In this document: one piece after another, positions 26,108-32,552 of the stretch
Layout: each line of letters opens with the position of its first letter
How positions within the stretch are numbered: position 1 is the stretch's first letter
Assembly (NCBI RefSeq): GCF_029094505.1
Contig: NZ_CP119108.1
Location: 682,001 to 746,000, forward strand
DNA: 64,000 nucleotides
Direction of reading: 5' to 3'
Origin: Microbacterium horticulturae
Lineage (GTDB): Bacteria; Actinomycetota; Actinomycetes; Actinomycetales; Microbacteriaceae
Program-made: the position numbers and the translations under genes
Notes under the pieces: generated by a model
Told to the model about the DNA's origin: nothing
The model's input: the letters and a program-made list of their open reading frames with translations, nothing else
The model's database searches: none

Positions 26108-26326
26108 CTACAGCCGTGCCCCGTCGTCATCGTCGTCGTGCAGACCCGGGTTATGCCCGCGCTGCGACTCGTATGCGATCAGCCAGCCGATCGACACGAG
26201 CACCGCCAGCAGCAGTCCCAGCCACACATTGCTCAGGATGAGACCGATGAGCACACCCACCACCAGCAGCAGCACCGAGCCGAACACCCAGGTGATGCGT
26301 CCGCGCGGCCACCCCGAACTCGACAT
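26108..26326 (-). CDS. Small two-helix membrane protein
   Basis: 72 residues: RGRITWVFGSVLLLVVGVLIGLIL and VWLGLLLAVLVSIGWLIAYE are two membrane helices in a hairpin, followed by a hydrophilic tail with five Asp in a row (HDDDDDGARL). TAGCCT lies 6 nt before the ATG (leaderless pattern). Similar small proteins are common hypothetical genes in actinobacteria; no function is known. Confidence 0.75.
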   Translation of the reverse strand: MSSSGWPRGRITWVFGSVLLLVVGVLIGLILSNVWLGLLLAVLVSIGWLIAYESQRGHNPGLHDDDDDGARL

Positions 26327-26335
26327 GACTCCAGG

Positions 26336-26911
26336 CTAGGGGGTGCTCGTGGACGCGGCAGCGCGCAGACGTTCCAGTGCACGCTGCAGCCGCGACTCGA
26401 GCGTCTGCGCCGATGGTGCGGTCATCAGCGGATGCAGGATCGAATACCGCTCCGCCCGCGACAATCCATCGAACGCTGCGCGAGCACGCGGATCCGCGTC
26501 CAGCGCACGGGTCAGCACCTCGGGCGGCTCTGCCGACGCAGAACCGGCATACGCACGATCCCACCGTCCGTCGACTTTCGCTCGCTCGACCTCGGCCCGA
26601 CCGCGCGCACGCATGCGCCCCTCGCCTTCGAGTCGCGCGATGTGTTCGACATTGCGCGCCGACCACATCGACCTTGCCCGCCGTGGCGTGAACCGCTGCA
26701 GAAACGTGCGCTCATCGCGACGCCGCTTCGGTCCGTCGATCCACCCACTGCATAGGGCCTCGTCGAGCGCCTGATCGTAGCTGAGCGAGGTCGGCGATGA
26801 CGTGCCCTTCTTGGCCAACACCAACCAGACACCGTCTTCATCGGCCTCATGTGTATCAAGCCATCGCCGCCAGCTCGCGACATCCTCGATGATCAGGTCA
26901 TCGTCGGTCAC
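26336..26911 (-). CDS. YdeI/OmpD-associated family protein
   Basis: 191 residues from GTG 26911, whose GTGA overlaps the stop of the glyoxalase-like gene; the open frame continues upstream but antisense-like. Signature: EDVASWRRWLDTHEADEDGVWLVLAKK, then DEALCSGWIDG, RRRDERTFLQRFTPRRARSMWSARNVE and the C-terminal YSILHP. The family is small, soluble and of unknown function, sometimes annotated as bacteriocin-protection related. It is translated with the upstream glyoxalase-like gene. Confidence 0.88.
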   Translation of the reverse strand: MTDDDLIIEDVASWRRWLDTHEADEDGVWLVLAKKGTSSPTSLSYDQALDEALCSGWIDGPKRRRDERTFLQRFTPRRARSMWSARNVEHIARLEGEGRMRARGRAEVERAKVDGRWDRAYAGSASAEPPEVLTRALDADPRARAAFDGLSRAERYSILHPLMTAPSAQTLESRLQRALERLRAAASTSTP

Positions 26912-27324
26912 GAAGCCGCCGCATCGATCGTCACGTACCAGGCCACCCCGTAGCGATCGGTCAGCATTCCGAATGTGCCGCCCCACGGCGCGCGCCCCAG
27001 CGGCATGCTCACGGTGCCCCCCTCGGCAAGGGCGTTCCATTGTCGGGTCAGCGCCTCTTCATCGTCGCCCTCGAGCGATATCGACACACCGGACGGTGCG
27101 CTGTACGGCACACCCGCCGGGGTGTCCGAAGCCATCAACTGGATGCCGTCGTCCGTGTGCAGGTACGCATGCATCACGAGGTCGTCATCCGACTCCTCGT
27201 GCGGCACATCGGGAAAGTCCTTGAACGTGACAATGTCGAGCGAACCGCCCAGCACTGACTGATAGAACGTCATCGCCTCGCGCGCGTTCTTGTCGAACGA
27301 GATATAGGGATTGAGTGTCGTCAT
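26908..27324 (-). CDS. VOC (glyoxalase/PhnB-like) family protein
   Basis: 138 residues. The opening NPYISFDKNAREAMTFYQSVLGG and closing WGGTFGMLTDRYGVAWYVTI are the PhnB/3-demethylubiquinone-methyltransferase-like VOC pattern: paired beta-alpha-beta-beta-beta modules that bind a metal. Function is not set by sequence. GAGACT 6 nt before the ATG may be a leaderless -10. It couples to the YdeI-like gene by a 4-nt overlap. Confidence 0.9.
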   Translation of the reverse strand: MTTLNPYISFDKNAREAMTFYQSVLGGSLDIVTFKDFPDVPHEESDDDLVMHAYLHTDDGIQLMASDTPAGVPYSAPSGVSISLEGDDEEALTRQWNALAEGGTVSMPLGRAPWGGTFGMLTDRYGVAWYVTIDAAAS

Positions 27325-27366
27325 TCCGAGAGTCTCGCGCGCACTTCCGACATCGGCAAGAGGAGA

Positions 27367-28329
27367 TCAGCGATCGCGATGGTCCTCCGGATGCAACCGC
27401 GGCCCTCGCCGCGGTTCGTGCACGCCGCTCAGCCGAATCAGCCGGATCACCCGCTGACGATGCCCCGGCCACGGTGCCAGCAGCCGCAGCATCCCCTCAT
27501 CATCCGTCCGGGCACCCGCCAGCGCGAACCCGACCTCGTGCGCGAGATGATAATCGCCGACGCTCACCGCATCGGCATCCCCCAGCGCGCGAGCGCGCGT
27601 CTCGGCCGCCGTCCACGCTCCGACCCCGCGGACGCTCGTCAGCGCGGCATCCCGATGCGATCCATCCGGCGCGGTGGTCACCGCTTTCACCAGAGACGAA
27701 CCCCGCCGGGCCGCCTCCACGATCGCGCGTGACTGCGGCGGTTCGACACCTGCGCGATGCCATGCCCACGACGGGATGCCGCGCCAGCCGTCGATCGTCG
27801 GCGGCGCGAACATGGGCGCGGGGGTGGGCCCTGGCGCACGCTCACCGAACCAGGTCAGCAGCCGCCGCCACGCACCGAACGCCTGGAGACCGGTCACCTT
27901 CTGCTCGAGGATCGCGCCGGCCAGCGCATCGAACACGCGATCGGTGCGACCGAGCCGCAGTCCCGGATGGCGCCGGTGGACCTCGGCGACGAGGGGATGC
28001 CGCGACGCATCGAAGCCCTCGAACGAATCGTCCGCCCCGCACAGCGCAGGAACCTGCGCGAGCGCCCACTCGCGGCCGGCACCCCAGGCGCCCGCACGGA
28101 TCACACCGGGCGAGACCTCGCGCAACGCGAGCGTCGCCACTCCGTCGGGAGTGCGGCTCGCGCGCCAGATCACACCCGAGACGACTGTGAACGACGGATC
28201 GTGCGCGCCGCGCTGTTGCGCGCCGACGGTGCGCAGCAGATCGAGGGGATGCCGCGGCCGATACTCGCTCTCGAGACGCCGACCGGGCGCGGGCCGAGGA
28301 TCGCGACGTGTCGTGACCTCGGAGAGCAT
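27367..28329 (-). CDS. HhH-GPD DNA glycosylase, AlkA-like (3-methyladenine glycosylase)
   Basis: 320 residues. The helix-hairpin-helix LTSVRGVGAWTAAETRARAL is followed by the catalytic Asp region SVGDYHLAHEVG, both as in AlkA-type glycosylases; ILEQKVTGLQAFGAWRRLL is the preceding helix. It removes alkylated bases by flipping them into the active site, starting base-excision repair. The N-terminal about 110 residues match the AlkA-N-like region. The C-terminal tail is Arg/Pro/His-rich. TAGGGT 6 nt before the ATG indicates a leaderless start. Confidence 0.9.
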   Translation of the reverse strand: MLSEVTTRRDPRPAPGRRLESEYRPRHPLDLLRTVGAQQRGAHDPSFTVVSGVIWRASRTPDGVATLALREVSPGVIRAGAWGAGREWALAQVPALCGADDSFEGFDASRHPLVAEVHRRHPGLRLGRTDRVFDALAGAILEQKVTGLQAFGAWRRLLTWFGERAPGPTPAPMFAPPTIDGWRGIPSWAWHRAGVEPPQSRAIVEAARRGSSLVKAVTTAPDGSHRDAALTSVRGVGAWTAAETRARALGDADAVSVGDYHLAHEVGFALAGARTDDEGMLRLLAPWPGHRQRVIRLIRLSGVHEPRRGPRLHPEDHRDR

Positions 28330-28366
28330 GCCACCACCCTAAGCGGTGACCAGCGACATCCCGGTG

Positions 28367-29104
28367 TCAGAAGCGGTCGGGCGACGGCGTGCCGTGTCCG
28401 TAGCGGATCACGACGTCGGCGTGCCGATCGAAGCGGTAGCCGACCCCGCGCACGGTGCGCACGATGTCTTCATAGCGGCCGAGCTTGGCACGCAGACGGC
28501 GCACGTGCACGTCGATCGTGCGCTCGCCCGGGGCGTCCTTCTCGGTTGAGCCCTGCCACAGCGAAGACACGAGCTCGCCACGATCGATCGTGCGGCCCTC
28601 GCGCAGCACGAGGTACTGCAGCAGCTCGAACTCCTTGAACGTGAGCGCCGCCGACTCACCGTCGATGACGACACGCTTGCGGGAGATGTCGACGGTCACG
28701 CGACCGGCACTGGCCGTCTCTTCGGGATCGGGCTCGCTCTTGGTGCGGGCGACGGCGCTCGGCTCCTGCAGAGCGCGACGGACGACGTCGACATCGCGAC
28801 CCCCGGCACCGACGGGTGCCAGGGCCACGGTGGCGTACGTCTCGGCGCCGGGGGCCACATCGGCGAGCGTGCGACGGAGCGCATCGACGATCGCGCCGAG
28901 CGAGACGCCCGACGCGGCGGCCTTGGCCTCATCGAAGCCGACGTAGAGGGCGAAGCCACGCGGCGTGGTGCCCGCGGGCAGGCTGCGCTGCGGTCCGCTG
29001 GGCGCGACGGGGGTCTCGGCGGGACGATCGGTCACCAGACGCAGAGTCGGGCGAGCGGTGGTGCTGGTGGCGGTGGGACGGTCGAGAAGGGCGGTGTTCG
29101 ACAT
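28367..29104 (-). CDS. Orphan OmpR/PhoB-type winged-helix regulator without receiver domain
   Basis: 245 residues from ATG 29104 with AAGGA about 9 nt upstream. The C-terminal about 95 residues are a clear OmpR-type winged helix: LTFKEFELLQYLVLREGRTI, RTIDVHVRRLRAKLG, TVRGVGYRF. The N-terminus lacks a receiver: no acidic pair, phospho-Asp or Lys motif; instead it starts with a Ser/Thr/Pro-rich stretch and a short mixed domain (RGFALYVGFDEAKAAASGVSLG) I do not recognise. It must therefore be controlled otherwise. A promoter 300 nt upstream first reads a Cys/Met-rich short ORF. Confidence 0.85.
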   Translation of the reverse strand: MSNTALLDRPTATSTTARPTLRLVTDRPAETPVAPSGPQRSLPAGTTPRGFALYVGFDEAKAAASGVSLGAIVDALRRTLADVAPGAETYATVALAPVGAGGRDVDVVRRALQEPSAVARTKSEPDPEETASAGRVTVDISRKRVVIDGESAALTFKEFELLQYLVLREGRTIDRGELVSSLWQGSTEKDAPGERTIDVHVRRLRAKLGRYEDIVRTVRGVGYRFDRHADVVIRYGHGTPSPDRF

Positions 29105-29306
29105 GGGATGAGTCCTTGACTGCGAGGACCCGGTGGTCGGCGAATCGACCGGAAACCGGGTACGGGTGTGTTGCGATCGCGGCCCGAAGCAGGGCCGGGT
29201 GCGAGGCATCCTTGCGCGGTGTGCGACGAGGTGCTCGGGGGCTTACCGCGCGACGACCTTCGAGGTGGAGAAGGAGGCGTGCGCGAGCCCGGCGGGGGTC
29301 ACCGAC
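29105..29306 (-). other. 200-nt leader between the short ORF and the winged-helix gene
   Basis: No gene is visible. GCGCGG and CCGCGC arms with a 27-nt loop (about 29203-29243) and an ACCCGG...CCGGGT fold close to the gene (about 29126-29160) are the only pairings seen; neither is a clear terminator. Its position between a short leader ORF and a regulator gene fits a transcript leader. Confidence 0.4.
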
Positions 29307-29408
29307 TCAGCGGCACATTCGACAACACATGGCAGCGTGGCACGGCATCATCATGCCGTTGGTCCCGTTCGCCTCCCAGGCGGACAGAGAGCGCACGTTG
29401 CTTGTCAT
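29307..29408 (-). CDS. Leaderless Cys/Met-rich short ORF (candidate leader peptide), 33 aa
   Basis: ATG at 29408, TGA at 29307-29309. The product starts MTSNVRSLSAWEANGTNG and ends MMMPCHAAMCCRMCR: four Cys and six Met in 33 residues, 8 of them in the last 15. The ATG is 7 nt from a CATAAT -10 whose TTGACG -35 is 18 nt further up, so the RNA would begin at or next to the ATG. Leaderless short ORFs with Cys runs are known in mycobacteria as cysteine-responsive attenuators. Here the next gene downstream is the orphan winged-helix regulator. That it is translated is inference from promoter position and codon pattern. Confidence 0.55.
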   Translation of the reverse strand: MTSNVRSLSAWEANGTNGMMMPCHAAMCCRMCR

Positions 29409-29415
29409 GTGCCCG

Positions 29416-29445
29416 ATTATGACCGATTGCTTCCCCGTGCGTCAA
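29416..29445 (-). promoter_or_regulatory. Near-consensus promoter for the Cys-rich short ORF
   Basis: On the minus strand TTGACG (29445-29440), 18-nt spacer, CATAAT (29421-29416). It is among the best -35/-10 pairs in the window. The predicted start falls on the ATG of the 33-aa ORF, 300 nt before the winged-helix gene. Confidence 0.65.
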
Positions 29446-29602
29446 ATCGCCCGGATGTCGCAAGAGATCTCTGACGGAATGTGTCAAATTGCTCAACGCG
29501 GCGGTCTGCTACCCGGTTTCTGACAGCCTGAGACACGGTCCCGGGGTGCGTGACAGGTTTCCCTCGGGCACAGGGTGCGCCGGGGTGGCAGACTGTCGCC
29601 TC

Positions 29603-30157
29603 GTGAAGATACGCATCGTGGGCACGTCGGGCTCGGGCAAGTCGCGCCTGGCCGAGCGCGTCTCGACGGTGCTCGGCGTGCCGCGGCTCGAACTGGACGC
29701 CGTCTTCTGGGACGCCGAGTGGACCTTCCGCGACCTCGACGAGGCGCACCGGATCATCACGGAGTTCGTCGCGGCGCACCCCGAGGGGTGGGTGATGGAC
29801 GGCAACTGGACCTCGCGGCTGGGCGACGCGCTCGACGGCCCCGACGGGGCCGATCTCACCGTCTGGATCGACCACTCCCGGGCGCGCACGCTGGGGCGGG
29901 TCGTGCGACGCACGCTCCGCCGGGCTGTGATGCGCGAGGAGCTCTGGCACGGCAACCGCGAGCGGCCGGGTTCATGGCTGAAGCTCGACCCCGAGGAGAA
30001 CATCGTGCTCTGGTCGTGGACGCAGCATCCGGTGGGGCGGGCGCGTCTCGAGCAGCGCATCGCCGCCGGCGAGCCGATCGTGCGGCTGCGCGGGCAGCGC
30101 GCGGTGGATGCCTGGATCCGCGCGCTGCGCGACGACGCCAGCGCCGGGCGGGGTTAG
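29603..30157 (+). CDS. P-loop nucleoside-kinase-like ATPase (topology modulation/adenylate kinase-like)
   Basis: 184 residues from GTG 29603. It opens MKIRIVGTSGSGKSRLAERV with a Walker A motif (GTSGSGKS), then LELDAVFWDAEW and GWVMDGNWTSR, typical of the small adenylate-kinase-like proteins annotated as DNA topology modulation (FlaR-like). They probably phosphorylate a nucleotide or small molecule; the substrate is not known. CAGACT lies 8 nt before the GTG. The GNAT gene follows after 9 nt. Confidence 0.85.
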   Translation: MKIRIVGTSGSGKSRLAERVSTVLGVPRLELDAVFWDAEWTFRDLDEAHRIITEFVAAHPEGWVMDGNWTSRLGDALDGPDGADLTVWIDHSRARTLGRVVRRTLRRAVMREELWHGNRERPGSWLKLDPEENIVLWSWTQHPVGRARLEQRIAAGEPIVRLRGQRAVDAWIRALRDDASAGRG

Positions 30158-30166
30158 CCTGGCGTC

Positions 30167-30466
30167 GTGAGTGATCTCCGTTTCGCGAACGAACCCGATG
30201 CGTCGCGTTACACGCTGCATCGCGGGGAGGATCTGGTCAGCGTCCTGGACTACCGCGACGACGGACGAACCGTCGCCCTCACCCGCGCGTACACCGTGCC
30301 GCCCTTCCGTGGCAACGGCTACGCAGGTGAACTCGTCGAGCGCGCCGTCGCCGATCTCGAGCAGCACGGCGGGCGCGAGGTGCTGCCGGTGTGCTGGTAC
30401 GTCGCGGACTGGTTCGCGGCGCACCCCGAGCGCGGCGGCATCCTGCGTCGGCGCTCCGCGTCGTAG
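30167..30466 (+). CDS. GNAT-like (YjdJ-type) small acetyltransferase
   Basis: 99 residues from GTG 30167. RAYTVPPFRGNGYAGELVERAVADLEQHGG holds the acetyl-CoA-binding loop (RGNGYAGEL) and is followed by VLPVCWYVADWFAAHPE, the pattern of short single-module GCN5-like proteins. The acceptor is unknown. TAGCCT 6 nt before the GTG suggests its own leaderless message although the P-loop gene ends only 9 nt upstream. Confidence 0.88.
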   Translation: MSDLRFANEPDASRYTLHRGEDLVSVLDYRDDGRTVALTRAYTVPPFRGNGYAGELVERAVADLEQHGGREVLPVCWYVADWFAAHPERGGILRRRSAS

Positions 30467-30472
30467 GCGCGC

Positions 30473-31312
30473 TCAGCCCGCGGCGACCGGCTGCCGCTCG
30501 AGCACCTCGACGCGGTCGCCCACGCTGATGACGCCGCTGCGCTCAGGGATCATCCGCACCGCGAACCACGTCTTGCCCGCCCGTTTGCGGTGCCGGGCGA
30601 GAGTGCGCAGCGGCTCCTTGCCGTGCGCGAGGGTGTCGGGGTCGATCGTGGTCAGCACACACCGGTCGCACTGCTCGGCGAACCGGTAGCTCACGCCGCC
30701 GATGCGAATGCGCGCCCAGCCGTCCTCCTCGAACGGTTCCAGCGCGCCGGCGGAATCGTCGTCCACGACGACGTTCGGGCGGAAGCGGGTGATCGGGATC
30801 GTGGCATCCCGATCCGTCTCGGCGATCCACTCGTTCAGACGTGCCACCGACGCCGTGGTGGCCACCAGCAGCGGACCGGCGTCGGCCAGGCTCATATGGT
30901 CGCCGTCTCGTCCGCCGTGCTCTGCCGACACGGTGCGAGCGCGCGGGTCGCTCTGCCAGACCAGCGCGACGTGCTCGCCCAGCACCGTCGAGCACCATTC
31001 GGATGCTGCACGACCCGCGTACCGTGCCCGCGGCATGCGCGAGACGCCCACCGGCACGACGTCTCCGTCGACTGGGAACTCGACGTCCAGCTCGGCTCGG
31101 CCCGGAGCACTCAGCCGCAGACCCGTCGCCGTCGGCGTGGCGGCGATCAGCAGCATCCTGTCGCGTGTGCGCGCCGTGACGACGGCGCCCGAACCGTCCA
31201 CGAGCGCCCAGCGCCGGTCGCCGCCCAGCCCGTGCGCATGCACCGTCGTCGTCAACACCGGATGAGCCCGGGTCGACTTGACGGGAAAGACGGTCAGCGT
31301 GGCGACATGCAT
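30473..31312 (-). CDS. MOSC domain protein (YcbX-like)
   Basis: 279 residues from ATG 31312; the frame extends to 31354 but TAGATT sits 7 nt before this ATG and the family starts here. MHVATLTVFPVKSTRAHPV is the MOSC N-terminal beta-barrel. The MOSC core has RFRPNVVVD and EQCDRCVLTTIDPDT with the conserved Cys that binds sulfur or molybdenum cofactor. Relatives reduce N-hydroxylated compounds using the molybdenum cofactor; whether this one does is inference. Confidence 0.9.
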   Translation of the reverse strand: MHVATLTVFPVKSTRAHPVLTTTVHAHGLGGDRRWALVDGSGAVVTARTRDRMLLIAATPTATGLRLSAPGRAELDVEFPVDGDVVPVGVSRMPRARYAGRAASEWCSTVLGEHVALVWQSDPRARTVSAEHGGRDGDHMSLADAGPLLVATTASVARLNEWIAETDRDATIPITRFRPNVVVDDDSAGALEPFEEDGWARIRIGGVSYRFAEQCDRCVLTTIDPDTLAHGKEPLRTLARHRKRAGKTWFAVRMIPERSGVISVGDRVEVLERQPVAAG

Positions 31313-31400
31313 GCGCGCAAATCTATGTGAAGCCGGGCCACTCACGCGAACCACCGGCGTCCGCGCGGCCGATGTCGGAGGGGCCGCTTACCGTGGAGTC

Positions 31401-32552
31401 ATGCGGATCCTGCACACCTCCGACTGGCACATCGGGCGCACCTTTCACGGCAGCTCGACCGTCGTCGCGCTGCGTGGCGTGCTCGACGCGCTGGTCGCCG
31501 AAGTGCGGGCGCGCGATGTCGACGTCGTCGTGGTCGCCGGCGATGTGTTCGACTCTGCGACCCCCGCGGCCGATTGCTACGCGGTGCTCACCGACACGCT
31601 CGCGGCCCTGCGCGACGCCGGCGCACGCGTGATCGTCACGAGCGGCAACCACGACTCGGCGGCGCGGCTGGGCTTTCAGGCGAAGCTGCTGCGTGACGGC
31701 ATCCACGTCCTCACCGATCCCGCCGCGATCGCCACGCCCGTCACGATCGCCGACGCGCGCGGGCCGGTGCACTTCTACGGCATCCCGTATCTCGAACCCG
31801 TGCTCGTGCGCCGGCTCTGGCCCGGCGTGCGCACGCAGGCGCAGGCCGTGGCGCACGCGATGGATCTCGTGCGGACGGATGCCGCGGTCCGCGGCGGCCG
31901 GTACCTCGCCGCCGCGCACTGCTTCGCCGCCGGCGTCGAGGCGACGCCGCATCTCGAGCGCGACATCCAGCAAGGCGGACTCGACGTCGTGCCGACCTCG
32001 GTGTTCGACGGGCCCGACTACATGGCGCTCGGACACATCCATGGCCGTCAGGTGCTGTCCGAGCGGGTGCGCTACGCGGGCGCCCCGCTGCACTACAGCT
32101 TCGGCGAGCGTGACAAGCCCCGCGGCGCATGGCTGGTGGAACTGGATGCCGCGGGCGCCGTCGAGACGGAGTGGATCGACCTGCCGGTACCCCGGCGCCT
32201 CGTGCAGCTGACCGGCACGCTCGACGAACTGCTGACCGACGAGCGGTTCGCCGCCGACGAAGACGCCTGGGTCAGCGCACGCTACACCGACACCGCCGCC
32301 CAGGCAGATCCGATGCGGCGGCTGCAGCAGCGCTTCCGGCACTGTGCCGAGGTGCGGCACGAGCCGGCGCACCGCGCCGCAGCCGACTCGCGTACGTTCA
32401 CAGCGCGAGTGGCTGCTGCCGGCGCCGACGACGCGCGGCTCGTCGACGGCTTCCTCGCACACGTGCGCGGCGGCGAGGGCGCCACCGCCGACGAGGGCGA
32501 GCTCGTCCGCGAGATCATCGGCGAGCGGGCGGCGACGGAGGCCACGGCATGA
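31401..32552 (+). CDS. sbcD: Exonuclease SbcCD, subunit D (Mre11-like nuclease)
   Basis: 383 residues. Metal-binding phosphodiesterase motifs are all visible: TSDWHIG, VVVAGDVFD, TSGNHDSA, and GHIHGRQ later. With SbcC it opens DNA hairpins and removes protein-blocked ends, aiding repair and preventing palindrome build-up. TACCGT lies 6 nt before the ATG (leaderless pattern). Its stop overlaps the sbcC start (ATGA), so the two subunits are made together. Confidence 0.96.
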   Translation: MRILHTSDWHIGRTFHGSSTVVALRGVLDALVAEVRARDVDVVVVAGDVFDSATPAADCYAVLTDTLAALRDAGARVIVTSGNHDSAARLGFQAKLLRDGIHVLTDPAAIATPVTIADARGPVHFYGIPYLEPVLVRRLWPGVRTQAQAVAHAMDLVRTDAAVRGGRYLAAAHCFAAGVEATPHLERDIQQGGLDVVPTSVFDGPDYMALGHIHGRQVLSERVRYAGAPLHYSFGERDKPRGAWLVELDAAGAVETEWIDLPVPRRLVQLTGTLDELLTDERFAADEDAWVSARYTDTAAQADPMRRLQQRFRHCAEVRHEPAHRAAADSRTFTARVAAAGADDARLVDGFLAHVRGGEGATADEGELVREIIGERAATEATA

